Assembly: GCA_034440635.1 (NCBI GenBank)
Contig: JAOTON010002221.1
Coordinates: 62,001-126,000 of the forward strand
Length of the DNA: 64,000 nt
Origin: Lepas anatifera
Lineage: Eukaryota; Arthropoda; Thecostraca; Lepadidae
Reading direction: 5' to 3'
A model generated the notes under the pieces. It did no database searches. It had not been told where the DNA came from and was given only the letters and a program-made list of their open reading frames with translations. Position 1 is the stretch's first letter. Every line of letters starts with the position of its first letter. Positions 23,082 to 35,090 of this stretch are shown in pieces. Both the position numbers and the translations under genes were made by a program.

Positions 23082-26000
23082 GGTCACTATGCGAGCTTAC
23101 AAGGTCATGTTACATGACATTCAAATCATTGCATCAAGACGAACACATGCATGCCTTTTTTTTGTTCTATAGCTAAAGGTTCCTGTTTTATAAGGGATTT
23201 CCTAAATCGGCATAAATTTGAATTATTCTGAACCCCTGTGACGGCAAGGGTTAAAGGAGATTGTTCCATCTTGGTTGAACAGCAGAATACGGTGGGACGA
23301 TTTCAGCGTCGCTCAGATTTGACCACATCACCGCTGGTTCTCGGAGATCGTGAGGGCGGGGCTCCAATCAGAACGCCACCCAGGCGGTGGTGGGTACAAA
23401 GAGTCCAGAGGGTACCGGGCTAAGGTGGGCTTCAAATCGCACCGCGGTGGCGGCAATACTGGAAGGGGTGGGGTGGGGTGAGGCACTTCATGGTTCAGAG
23501 GGAGCCTGGTCGTAACGAGGTGGCGCTGAGTGCTCGATCGGGAGAAGAGGCACCTGCCCCTCTTTGCCCCCCCCTGAATCAGTGTATAGTTAAACCTACT
23601 GTGCTGTATCCAAACTGAACCCATTCGAGACAGGGTCACTTGACTGGGTCTGGTGATTCCCAGACCCGACATATTCAGAAAGGTCGCTAGTGGTATGGAC
23701 ATAGCGTGAAAGGGGGTTGGAAAATTTCTGATTGTAAAATAAAAGGGATTTTATATGGAGAAATTATTTATGATGTTGAATTTTTGAATATTTTTTATAT
23801 CCAGGAAATCTTCACTAAGTACGGTGGCGCCACCCACCACTTTTATTTTGCCTCAGAGAAGTAAGAAGAGTTTGGTCAAGCACTCCCTACTGAGAGGGGT
23901 TGCATCGGTACCCATGGCCCAGGGCGGAGCTTAACGAGCCGTTTGGGTGAAGTCAATTCAGCCAAAATAGTGGAAACATGGCTCTTTGAAGAAGGAAATC
24001 GACCAAAATTGGCAAGAAGTGGGTAGAATTTGGTCGCTTTGAGAGATGGGAGGGGGTGTCGCCAGATTGGACCCCCGGATCCGCCGCTACCCATGGGTTT
24101 GGGCAGCGCAGCTGAATGAAGCGACTGCGTACGTGGCCATGCATGACTCTTCAGAATGTTGAAAGCCGTTAGCACCTGTTGGCGTTAGGGAGGGAGGGGG
24201 GAGACGATTAGTCACTGCAATCCCCGCTGTGAACGTTACAAGCCAAGTGTGGGAGATGTCATGTTTCGCAAAACTTCGGTAGGAAATCCCGCGTGCAGCA
24301 ATCTCCGCATGACGGTCACGTCAAACGATATATTTTTGTCAACGGAATATTTTCTTCTAGATATCTGCCTTGAGGCTTTATGATACGCCCGCTTCTGAAG
24401 TCGTAAGCCGTCACCAACTCTCACCCAGTTAGAAACTTGGAAGGGTATGTAGGTATATTAAGGATAAGGATCGTGTCTGTATTTTACCTCTCTTACCATC
24501 CCAGGCATGTAAGGAGACTTTCGCAGTATTTTTGTTGCGGCGAAAAGTTGGGTGCAGCAGCCTAAATTCATTCTTAAAGTTGCGGAGGCTGAACGGAAGC
24601 CAAAAATAGGTACAAGAGAAAGGACTGTCGAGGAAGTTCGGCCTAACAGCGAAAACTCATTGCTCCAGAATCACCCAGTTCACTCCACTTAGCCATAATG
24701 TCACGTTAATGCTTCGGCACGGAATCTGACACGACATGCTTGTTAAAAAGCTAAACACTTTCTGTTGCAGCATGGAGTCATAACATTATGCTTTTGATGA
24801 CGGTCGGCACTGTTCACACCGCTTTACGGCCAGTAGTGGTTACGGTGATGGCTGTAACGCGAAAGCGACGGTGCAGCCACCAGGGTCGCTGCTGGTCAGA
24901 ACTGTGCGACAGCTGGATGTCCGTTCCGGTGGTTACGGGGTGCGACCAAACCTGCCAGCTCAGTGCAGCACGGAACAGGTTCAAACCCACCAACCGAGGA
25001 CAGTGCTCACAACAGAATACGGAGACCAGAGAGCTCCTCTGAAGGCTCTTACGATAGGGGAGAGATGGTAGCAGAGGTTCTGGAAAACCAGTCTTATTCT
25101 ATCTCCACTATGGACAAAAATGTTGTTTAGGTATGTACTCCCGATATGAAGACTATGAACAAACATTTAAGCAAGGAATGGAAACTAGGGCAAGTCAACA
25201 TCAGCTACAGTTCGTAGTCCTGCATACATGCAGTGGAAGATAAGCTGGCGTATGTCATGCACAAGCCAGCTGGATGTGGGGCGTACGCTGGGCCCCACCG
25301 CATCGGCTGGTCCCGTCAGGCCTGGTGTCTAAGAAGAACAGGGACGGTGTTCAGAGGCACATCTTATCCAAACGCCGCGCGGCGACCGGCAAATCCCCGA
25401 AATCGGACACAACTGCCAAAAGGAAAATTTGAGTTTTAAACCAGGTTGGACCCCTAGATCCCACACTCGACGGTTTTGCAACGTTTTCCGTAGTAATCAT
25501 TTTCCGGAGAAAATGTGTGCGCCAGGCCAGCAATTTGGCAGGCAATTCCAGCATACGCAGCAAAGGCATACAAAGAGCGCAAGCGAACTTAACTAAAGAA
25601 TAAGGCAACTAATCCATCGATGACTACTACAGCACTGGACTTCCTCGCGCAAGCAGTTACGTAGTTAACTCACAAAGTGGAGTTTAGAACATGATGACGC
25701 AACTAGGGGGCACCGTGACCCCCTCAAATGATGAATTTCAACACAAATCCTATGGCGTTGACTGGAAAGAAATTGTTGAAAAATCCATCTCCGATCTAAA
25801 GCTCAACAAAGCATCCCACTTCCCTGAAGCTGCGGCAAACTATGTTCACCGCGAATAAACTACGCACAAGCGTATGACTGCTGGCTACCGAGACAACTTC
25901 GGGAGGACCGGTCCACTTTCCCGGCGGAGACGGCGACACGCCACCCTCCCGTCCGTTACGCCACTGTGCCGTCACACCGCCTCAGGGCAAGAGACAAGCC

Positions 26001-28501
26001 AAACGCGCGGGTAGCCACACTACGCCTGCAGGAGGTACGGCACAATGCTCCTGTTGTTAGTCTGCCGGGGTGACATTTACCGCGTCGATGTGCCCGAAAC
26101 CAAGGAAACCGGGAACATTTCACACAGAAAAACTCAAGGACTTTTTTGTCTGGCTTAAACAATACTGTGTGCAGAAACCGTGCCTTAACCGGTTGTCTGA
26201 CCTGGAGGAGACCCACTTATTCGGTCAAGGAGCGCACAGTCAGAGAAAAGGTCACCACTAATGCACGATTTCTGGGCGTCGACGCCCATTATTGCCTCAC
26301 ACGATCACCCACAGTTCGGCTGGGCTGTGAAGCACGGATTACAGACCCGTGCAATACAGCACAGCATCAGCTTTTGGAATAAATCCATAGACGCTTTATA
26401 TTTAACTGGGACAAATCTGTCACTCCAAAACAATAACACACAGCTGCACTTCCGGGACTGATCTCGCATACGCGTTTCTTTCGGGCTTTGTTTGTAGTTC
26501 GCATCCGAACACGAATAGGGGTTCGCTGTAAAGTAAGCCATGTACTGGATATCTGAATTCATATCGAATTCAGTTGAATTCCTCCATCAAATTGTATTGC
26601 ATTAGCCGAAAAATTGCAGATAGTTTCCGATCTGCATATGGAATTGGACCCAAGTTTTGTGTTGATGTAGTCGCGTTTCCATATGGATTGGATTTGGATT
26701 AACAATCACGTGCAAAATGGATTGGCCCGGAGTTCGCGGAGAATTTCCGGACGAGAGCCGGATTGGCTCAGAGTTTTCCTGACCACAATATACTCTGATT
26801 CGCTGGAGCCTGCCCCCCGCCGACCACCGGTGGTATCCACTGGGGTCCGTTCCGCCGTCGCCGCCAAACCAGAGCGATGGCCGTTTACCAGTGCAGGGGA
26901 CGCTCGTTACCTCACGGATGTGTGCACTACATCAGAGACAGTGCAGCTGCAACAAAACAGCAGGAAAGGCCTGCTCGGGACGGGCACGGATTCGATGCCT
27001 TGAACGGAGCCGACGCAGAGCGATAGATTCCGGAGCCGGCTTTCTGCGGAGCGATCAGGTTACGCCACACTCCACATGGTGCGACAGACTGACGCCGCGA
27101 TTCACACCGAATAATTATCGAGCTGGCTCACCAGGCTTGGTGGGACGGGCGTCGGAACGGCGGTATTGTAGCTCTCTACCTCACCGTGCGGCCAGCGTTC
27201 AGACTGGAGTTTTCTCTTAATCGTCTGTCTAAGCTGAAGCCCGCCTGAGACCGCGGCACAGAGAAACAGCGTTACGAATACGATTTTGGGCGTCAGGCAG
27301 TGTCTAAGCCTGCCAGGCACAAGGCTGCGATTAAGGAGAAAGGTCTCCAATGCACCGGAGGCATTTTGCATTAAATAATGCACACGTCAACACTGAAATG
27401 TCGTTCTACCGCCCTTACTACCTTTTTGTTGAAGGGCGGGTACGGGGAAAACAGCCTCATCTTGGCTAAAAAAATGCATTACGACAATAATCGTTTTCTG
27501 GATTCAACGTTACAAAATAAAGATAATGCCAGATACGAAAAATCCTATTCCGGTTCTTCAGAGTCTATTCGCTTCTGTTATGAAATACTAAACAAAAAGT
27601 GGGCCCGAGATGCAATCAAAATGGCACAACCCGACGACGGCGCAAAATGCCAGTCAGCAACTGTATTTGAGCAATGTTCCCCAGGAGAAAGTGCACATCA
27701 CACAGTAGACATAATATCGACGGGCCACTGATTGGTGCGAAAAACCCGTCAGCGAACATTGAACAGAACACATTTGAAACTGGAAAAACTTGGCGCCCAC
27801 TTAGCCGTCAAGCGGAACACATCATCAGTATGTAGAAAAAATAGATGGTTTTCAACGACATGCCAACAGCGCATTTCACTGCGGAGCACCATCTATACAA
27901 TGGATAGGAATACAGTGGAGCGCCACCGATAAAACGCAGGAGCAGAGCTTCCTATCCTGTACCCGGCTGGACGACCGGTACACTTTGTCAATGGAGGAGG
28001 GAAAAGTCGGAAGCTTCACAAAAAGGAACAGCAGCGTCCTGTCTGCGCGCAGTTCCTCCCCAACCGGCTACCACAGCTCTGACGAGACAAATTACAGCCA
28101 AACGGGCACGAGTTAACGCCTGGCCGAACTAACTGCTGCAGTCACAACACGATAGATCTTCTGCACCACCGAGCACACGCCGCGTTCTCTCTGTCCACGA
28201 GGTCCACGAAGTAATTGTTCCTTCAATCAGCCGTGACACCAGAGCTAGTTTCAGTCCATTCAGTCTCATGTAATCTTGTTTCATCACAGTCGTCCTCAAC
28301 TAATCGCTTGTTGAACCCAGTCAATCTCACGTGGGCTTGTTTCAAACCACACATTTCTCACGTGCATGTACACTTCCCTTGTCCCAACACCCAGTGTCGG
28401 GGAGTTGACAGCACGCTATCACAAATGACTCAAGCCGAAATGGCCTTTCACAGCACTGGGAGACGATACCTAACTGAAAAAGATACTAGCGACCCACGTC
28501 A
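23082..28501. other. Non-coding stretch upstream of the CDK7 stop, no gene recognised
   Basis: Mixed DNA with GC-richer patches (23240-23570, 24790-25060, 26750-27190) in which ORFs overlap on opposite strands, and a plus-strand ORF at 27378-27731 with no known domain. The part next to 28502 should include the CDK7 3' UTR; I found no canonical AATAAA close to the stop. Confidence 0.4.
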
Positions 28502-28771
28502 CTAAAAGATGAGCTTCTTGGCGAGTCCTCCCATTCCGCTCTCCTCGGCCGAGCCAACAATGCGGCGTTTGATGGAGGGCCGCTCCTGCTCCTTCTTCTT
28601 GGCCGTGACGTCAGCCGGCAGCGGCAGCAGGTGGCCGGGGGTGGGCGCCGGCCGCGAGCTGAAGTAAGGCAGCTGCAGCACCTCCGAGCACGTGCCGCGC
28701 TTCGCCGGGTCCACCGTCAGCAGCGACCGCAACACCTCCAGCAGCGGGTCCGAGGCCGCCGTGAATATGTC
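28502..28771 (-). CDS. Cdk7: CDK7 exon 4: C-terminus
   Basis: Acceptor TTTGGCAG before 28771. Encodes [14 protein letters not shown], the [11 protein letters not shown] segment, a basic [13 protein letters not shown] stretch and the terminal GGLAKKLIF, with TAG at 28502-28504. Confidence 0.94.
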   Translation of the reverse strand, partial: DIFTAASDPLLEVLRSLLTVDPAKRGTCSEVLQLPYFSSRPAPTPGHLLPLPADVTAKKKEQERPSIKRRIVGSAEESGMGGLAKKLIF

Positions 28772-31700
28772 CTGCCAAACAGACAAAAGACGAGGTGGGG
28801 TTACACGGCCTCCAGCAGCGGGTCCCAAGCAGCAATGAAAGTTACCTGAAGTGGAGAGACGAGTGGTAAGGTGGGGCTACTCCAGCTCAGACCACGGCAG
28901 GCTCCAAATCCGCAAGGAAAATGTTTTGTGACACAGGCAAATAGTATATATTGACTACCATAGCTACAATTCAGCTTCTCGAGCCTTAAATCGTGCAGCG
29001 TTTAAGCTTATTCCCCAGCGATGTATCCGCGAAGGGGCTCTCGGCCAGTCCTACCAGTGTGCTGAACTCACCTGTAGAGGTGTCCCAGGGAAGTGTTTGA
29101 ACTTGACGTAGGAGGGCAGCTGGCCGACGCCTGGCCAGTTCTCCTCGCTGGGGGTGCCCATCGCCATGAAGATCTTGGTGAGCTGGTCGAGGTCGGAGTC
29201 TCCGGCGAGGAAGGGTATCCGCAGCAGGAGTTCTGCCAGGATGCAGCCCACCGCCCAGACGTCCACACCACCGCCGTACATCTGCGCCCCGAACAGCAGC
29301 TCCGGCGCCCGGTACCACCGCGTCACCACCTGCGTCAGCAGCAACCTCACTAACTGCCCCACACAGAGAACAGCAGCTCCGGCGCCCGGTACCACCGCGT
29401 CACCACCTGCGTCAGCAGCAACCTCACCAACTGTCCTACACAGAGAACAGCAGCTCCGGCGCCCGGTACCACCGCGTCACCACCTGCGTCAGCAGCAACC
29501 TCACCAACTGCCCTACACAGAGAACAGCAGCTCCGGCGCCCGGTACCACCGCGTCACCACCTGCGTCAGCAGCAACCTCACTAACTGCCACACACAGAGA
29601 ACAACAGCTCCGGCGCCCGGTACCACCGCGTCACCACCCGCGTCAGCAGCAACCTCACTAACTGTCCTACACAGAGAACGGCAGCTCCGGCGCCCGGTAC
29701 CACCGCGTCACCACCTGCGTCAGCAGCAACCTCACCAACTGCCCCACACAGAGAACAACAGCTCCGGCGCCCGGTACCACCGCGTCACCACCCGCGTAAG
29801 CAGCAACCTCACTAACTGTCCTACACAGAGAACAACAGCTCCGGCGCCCGGTACCACCGCGTCACCACCTGCGTCAGCAACAACCTCACCAACTGTCCTA
29901 CACAGAGAACGGCAGCTCCGGCGCCCGGTACCACCGCGTCACCACCTGCGTCAGCAGCAACCTCACTAACTGCCCCACACAGAGAACAACAGCTCCGGCG
30001 CCCGGTACCACCGCGTCACCACCTGCGTCAGCAACAACCTCACCAACTGTCCTACACAGAGAACGGCAGCTCCGGCGCCCGGTACCACCGCGTCACCACC
30101 TGCGTCAGCAGCAACCTCACCAACTGCCCTACACAGAGAACAGCCGCTCCGGCGCCCGGTACCACCGCGTCACCACCTGCGTCAGCAGCAACCTCACCAA
30201 CTGCCCCACACAGAGAACAACAGCTCCGGCGCCCGGTACCACCGCGTCACCACCTGCGTCAGCAACAACCTCACCAACTGTCCTACACAGAGAACGGCAG
30301 CTCCGGCGCCCGGTACCACCGCGTCACCACCTGCGTCAGCAACAACCTCACCAACTGTCCTACACAGAGAACGGCAGCTCCGGCGCCCGGTACCACCGCG
30401 TCACCACCCGCGTAAGCAGCAACCTCACCAACTGCCCTACACAGAGAACGGCAGCTCCGGCGCCCGGTACCACCGCGTCACCACCTGCGTCAGCAGCAAC
30501 CTCACCAACTGCCCCACACAGAGAACAACAGCTCCGGCGCCCGGTACCACCGCGTCACCACCTGCGTAAGCAGCAACCTCACTAACTGTCCTACACAGAG
30601 AACAACAGCTCCGGCGCCCGGTACCACCGCGTCACCACCTGCGTCAGCAACAACCTCACCAACTGTCCTACACAGAGAACGGCAGCTCCGGCGCCCGGTA
30701 CCACCGCGTCACCACCTGCGTCAGCAGCAACCTCACCAACTGCCCCACACAGAGAACAACAGCTCCGGCGCCCGGTACCACCGCGTCACCACCTGCGTCA
30801 GCAACAACCTCACCAACTGTCCTACACAGAGAACGGCAGCTCCGGCGCCCGGTACCACCGCGTCACCACCTGCGTCAGCAACAACCTCACCAACTGTCCT
30901 ACACAGAGAACGGCAGCTCCGGCGCCCGGTACCACCGCGTCACCACCTGCGTCAGCAGCAACCTCACCAACTGCCCTACACAGAGAACAGCCGCTCCGGC
31001 GCCAGCAGGGAACCTCACTAACTGCCACACATAGAGACCGGAGGAAACATCACCAACGGGAAACACGTACAGAGAACGGCAGCTCCGGCGCCAGCAGGGA
31101 ACCTCACCAACTGACAAACATAGAGGGCGTCAACACCCGCGTCAGCGCAGAACCTCACCTACTGCCATACACAGAGAATGTCACCAACTGAGAACACGCA
31201 CAGGGAACGCCAGCACCTGCACCAGCGGAGAACTCACCTACTGAGAACATGCACCAACTTCCATACATAGAGAATGTCACCAACTGAGAACACGCACAGG
31301 GAACGCCAGCACCTGCACCACCGGAGAACCTCATCTACTGAGAACACGCACCAACTTCCATACACAGAGAATGTCACCAACTGAGAACACGCACAGGGAA
31401 CGCCAGCACCTGCACCAGCGGAGAGCCTCACCTACTGAGAACACGCACCAACTTCCATACATAGAGAATGTCAACAACTGCGAATACGCACAGGGAACGC
31501 CAGCACCTAACAGAGAACATCACCACCTCCACATGCACACGTCACACATCACCACCTGCCACATACAGAAAACGTCACTTACTGCACAGAAAATGTCAGT
31601 TATGCACAGAAAACATCACAAACGGCCATGCACTAGTCACCAAGGTTACACAGAGAACGCGACAGCCTTTACGTCCCCACAAACAGTCGCACACAGATAA

Positions 31701-34538
31701 AGTTACCGGCTACTACACAAAGGACATTACCAACTGTCACGGAGGTCACCAGCGGCAATACAGAAGCGTCACTAGCTGTCACAGAGAGACGGGCATCGAG
31801 GGTTACCGAGAAAACGTCACCAACTGTCATTGATGGAAAGTCACTGCTTATTATTGCATATAATAAACATCTCAACCCGATACACAGAGAAGACGACCTG
31901 AAATATGGAGAATGTCACCACTCCGCATACGCACACCGCCACTGTCTGATACGCCACCGGTGCGACTTTGCATGCAGGTGTACCGCCAACCATCCGTTTT
32001 TATCCCCAGTGTTACCTCGTGTCGGCCCCCTGTTGTTGTTGTTGTTGTTTTCTCCCCGGGCCGGCCTACGGCCGGCCGTAGCCAGGGGCTCTTGGTGAGT
32101 CCGGTAGCCGCGGGCCAAGGCCGCCACGGCCCCGCCGTCCCGGAGCTGCGTCGGGTCGGGGTAGATAGTGCCGAATAGGCGAAGCCTCGCACCCGCCAGA
32201 CTGGGGCACCGGAGCAGGACATGCTCCGGGGTGTCCGGCCCCTCTCGGCACACGATGCATCGTGCAGCGGGGCACTCGCGGTTGGGACACTGCTGGCAGG
32301 CGGGCGACGGGAGACGGCCGATGCGGTGCAGGTACTGTCTTGAGCGGCTCCAGTGACCTGCCTGCAGCTGGTGGACATTGACGGCGTCCTCCCGCACGTC
32401 GGTGAGGACCGGAGCCGGCATCCGGTCCCCCATGATTCGCCTGAAGAGGCTGTCGGGCCAGCGGCAACGCCAGGCCTTAGAGGCGGCGCGGGCGACAGCT
32501 CGGGATAGGCTGCTGACGTCCACAGGGGTATCCCCTGTGGGAGGCTGGAGGCCCCCTTGGCCAGCACGTCCGCAGCTTCGTTTCCAGGTAGTCCACAGTG
32601 AGCAGGGACCCACTGTAGGAAGACTTGACGTCCCCCTGCGGTAGCACGCAGCAGGAGGCGCCAGACGGAGGCACCCATCGGAGATCGCTGCGCGCCGGCT
32701 CCACCCGCCAGGGTGGCCAGCGCGGCCTGGGAGTCCGTACATAGGACGATGGGTACGGTGTCATCTCCCATGGGATCCAGCGCGGTCTCCAGGGCAGCCC
32801 GCATCGCTGTGAGCTCAGCGCGCGTGCTGCTACAGAAGGCGCCGGCAGAGACGGCGACCTCCTGCGTCCGGCCCGAGGGTCGGGTGATGACGGCGCCGCC
32901 CCTCCGTCGTGGGTACCTCGCTCCGCAGAGCCGTCGCTCCAGATCCAGATGGCCTGATCTGGGAGGGTGGCCAGGAGTTCCTCGGTCGCCGTTCGCCGCC
33001 GGGTGGTCGTGGCCTCGCGACTGGCTCCCGGGACGTCCAAGCGGATGGACACTCCGCTCCTGTCCACCCACGGGGGGATGGTAACGTGCAGCCGCTCCTC
33101 CACGGGGGCACCGACAGCACCCGCCAGCGCCAAGGCCCGCGCCCCGACAGCGCGCCAGCCGGTGGTGGTAAGAAGGCGCTGGGGTGCCGTGCGCTCGGCG
33201 GTCTTTCGGAGGGGGTCATCCTCCCGAAGAGCCGCCGCCGTGCAGGTTAGCCTCGCGGCCAGAACCTGCCGTCGCACCCTGACGGGCACGATTCCCGCCT
33301 CGGCCATCAGCGGGTCTCGTGGGGTGCCGGCGGGGCATCCCGTAATCGCGCGAGCCGCCGCCCTGAGCTCACGTTCCAGCAGCTCCACGTGGCTCTCGGA
33401 CGTAGCACCCTCTAAAGTCACTTCTCCTAACCCTTCCCCGCATGTGTGTTTAGGCACCACCGGGATGCGATCCCGGCCTCCGACCTCGCTTAACTGTGGT
33501 CCATCACAAGTTTTGCACGCCAACGTCAATTTACAATGTTACAGTCCCATGAAACACCCGGAACAAATCAGAGATTAGGTAAAGCGCCCAATGCCACTAG
33601 ATACGCGCACGTCACGTCAACAAGGAAGCGCTGGCATACTGCATTGTGGGATACAAGATGAGGCTGATTGGTGATGAAACTATTATAAACGAAATTATGG
33701 CCTCAGGGGCATTTGATATGCTGTAAATGCCTGCCAGCTCAATCACGAAGGTGTAATACACACAAAGGTGTCGTACTCCCTTAACTGAAATCAGGTGACG
33801 CAGACCAACATCAGTGCTGCAGGACTCACGTGGTGGGTGTAGACGCGATTGGGCGAGCCGTAGTACTTGGCCAGGCCGAAGTCGCCGAGTTTGACCACGC
33901 CGCCGCAGATGAGCAGGTTGTTGGGCTTCAGGTCTCTGTGCAGGATCCAGTTGAGGTGCAGGTACTCCAGACCCCGCAGCGTCTGCAGGGTGTACGCCTT
34001 GACGTCCGACTGCCGCAACACCAGCGACATGTCCTTGATGATGACCTCCAGGTCGGTGTCGGCGAAGTCGAACACCAGCGAGACGTTGCTCTTGTGTCCG
34101 AACACGTCCAGCAGACCGATCACGTTGGCGTGGTGCAGCTCCTGCAGCAGCTTAATCTCCCGCAGCGCGGTGCGGTTTATGCCTGTCGAAGGTGCAGCTG
34201 GTCAGTTCCCGCACAATGCGTGATGCTAATTGAACGTGTGTAAACGTATGCTAGGTCATTCTTACGATCGAGTGCATTTTGTGCGAACAGCTCTCAGCTA
34301 TGTTGGAACAATCCACTTCCCAAATGATAAAACCAACTGGGTACAAACGTAGGCCATTCTGTACCCAAACTATTAGCTGGTACCCACCGTCCTCGGCCTC
34401 CGCTCTGCTTCCCAGCTTGATTTTCTTCACGGCAACGATCTGTCCGGTCTCCTTATCCAGTGCCTTATAGACGGTGGCAAACTGGCCCTCTCCCAGAAAG
34501 TCGATTTTCTCATACCTCCGCAGCTTATCCTCGCTCAT
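28502..34538 (-). CDS. Cdk7: CDK7, kinase of CAK and TFIIH, four exons (complete)
   Basis: Join on the minus strand: 34538-34388, 34182-33830, 29329-29072, 28771-28502; lengths 151, 353, 258 and 270 give 343 residues plus stop, close to the roughly 346 of vertebrate CDK7. With cyclin H and MAT1 this kinase phosphorylates the T-loop of other CDKs, and in TFIIH it phosphorylates the RNA polymerase II C-terminal domain. Visible features: glycine loop GEGQFATV (16-23), catalytic Lys38, NRTALRE (53-59, the PSTAIRE equivalent), HRD (132-134), DFG (151-153), T-loop GSPNR and YTH with both regulatory positions kept (Ser160, Thr166), RAPE (175-178), and the C-terminal GLAKKLIF typical of CDK7. All splice sites are GT-AG and keep the frame. 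The oddity is intron 2 (29330-33829), filled with a minisatellite derived from its own acceptor and a dead LINE. Confidence 0.95.
29072..29329 (-). CDS. Cdk7: CDK7 exon 3: P+1 loop and C-lobe
   Basis: Starts [19 protein letters not shown] after acceptor GACGCAG and ends FPGTPLQ|GTGAGT; 86 codons, phase 0 on both sides. It contains [14 protein letters not shown]. Its first 39 bases are the piece that has been amplified about 21 times in the preceding intron. Confidence 0.95.
29291..31005. repeat. 77-bp minisatellite made from the CDK7 intron 2/exon 3 boundary
   Basis: The unit holds 39 bp of exon 3 ([13 protein letters not shown] on the minus strand), its AG acceptor and 38 bp around it. The phase-marking CAGCAGCTCC occurs at 29294 (genuine exon), 29371 and 29448, giving a period of 77. 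I count 21 further units with the full CTCCGGCGCCCGGTACC block, plus two truncated ones near 30990 and 31080. Units differ by a few bases (CTAAC/CCAAC, CAGCAGCTCC/CGGCAGCTCC), so they can be told apart. Confidence 0.95.
31141..31500. repeat. 97-bp tandem array in CDK7 intron 2
   Basis: GAGAATGTCA recurs at 31173, 31270, 31367 and 31464, an exact 97-bp period. The unit is A/C-rich on the plus strand (ACCAACTGAGAACACGCACA). It shares the AACCTCACC / ACTGCC vocabulary of the 77-bp units and may be an older derivative. Decayed related sequence continues to about 31850. Confidence 0.85.
32030..33545 (-). mobile_element. Dead 3' fragment of an I-type LINE with RNase H
   Basis: On the minus strand three frames follow each other. 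From 33529: [15 protein letters not shown] and [12 protein letters not shown], the region after the reverse transcriptase in I-superfamily elements, then IWIWSDGS, the first RNase H strand. After a frame change: [27 protein letters not shown] and [19 protein letters not shown], which carry the RNase H acidic residues and the conserved histidine. After a second change: a Cys/His-rich CQQCPNREC ... [18 protein letters not shown] motif. The 3' end has (AAC)n near 32035-32053. Endonuclease and most of the reverse transcriptase are missing, so this is a 5'-truncated, twice frameshifted relic in CDK7 intron 2. Confidence 0.85.
33830..34182 (-). CDS. Cdk7: CDK7 exon 2: N-lobe to T-loop
   Basis: Acceptor TTCGACAG before 34182; encodes [30 protein letters not shown] and SPNRVYTHH; donor CAC|GTGAGT with the intron from 33829, phase 0. 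The residue before DFG is Gly where Ala is usual, and the last residue is His where vertebrates have Gln. Confidence 0.94.
34388..34538 (-). CDS. Cdk7: CDK7 exon 1: start and N-lobe
   Basis: ATG at 34538-34536 ([20 protein letters not shown]), through Lys38 to AEAEDG; donor G|GTGGGT with the intron from 34387. Phase 1. The leader before RYEK is shorter than in vertebrates. An ATTGCAG shortly upstream of the ATG could mark a spliced 5' UTR. Confidence 0.93.
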
Positions 34539-34890
34539 GTTGAACTGTCCTTAGTTATCTGCAATGTACAGTGATAGGTGATTCGTTCTGCTCCGAGCAG
34601 ATTTTTAGATAACTCATTTAGCCAGAAAAAGGCACTAAATAAGCACGTAAGCGAGTACAAGCTGGCAGTAGATCAGCAGAGATCACAGAGGCACCACCGG
34701 TAACGAAAGAAGCTGGGAAAGGGGACCCCCAGCGCCACTGGTATGGTGGCTCTCGGCGGCGAAGACTGCTGGTAACATGAAGGGGGCATATGGTAGCACA
34801 GGACCAGCTGGTAATGGCAAGGGCGGCTGTAAAAAGGGGAGCAGACTACGAAGGGGGAGAGGAGGAACGCAGCTTTGCCACAGACACGGA

Positions 34891-35090
34891 GGTGATGGGC
34901 GACAGGTAGAGCAGGAGTGATGGGCGACAGGTACAACAGGAGTGATCGGCGACAGGTACAACAGGAGTGGTGGGCGACAGGTACAGCAGGAGTGATGGGC
35001 GACAGGTACTGCAGGAATGATCGGCGACAGGCACAGCAGGAGTGATGGGCAACATGTACAGCAGGAGTGATTGGCGACAGTTATTACAGG
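34891..35090. repeat. 25-bp minisatellite upstream of CDK7
   Basis: About eight units of GTGATGGGCGACAGGTACAA plus CAGGA, period 25, starting 350 bases upstream of the CDK7 start codon, hence in its likely promoter or 5' UTR region. The Cys/Pro/Leu-rich minus-strand ORFs here are products of the repeat. Confidence 0.9.

Noticed and set aside
27378..27731. 117-codon plus-strand ORF
   Set aside because: No known domain or secretion signal and no nearby exon; length is within chance for this composition.
29154..29969. 271-codon plus-strand ORF rich in Ser, Thr, Pro and Ala
   Set aside because: It is the antisense reading of CDK7 exon 3 and the 77-bp array; its periodicity comes from the repeat.
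29291..31500. CRISPR-like regular repeats
   Set aside because: The units are contiguous tandem repeats without unique spacers and lie in an intron of an animal gene.
32967..33578. 203-codon plus-strand ORF
   Set aside because: Antisense to the RNase H-bearing LINE fragment, which has clear motifs on the minus strand.
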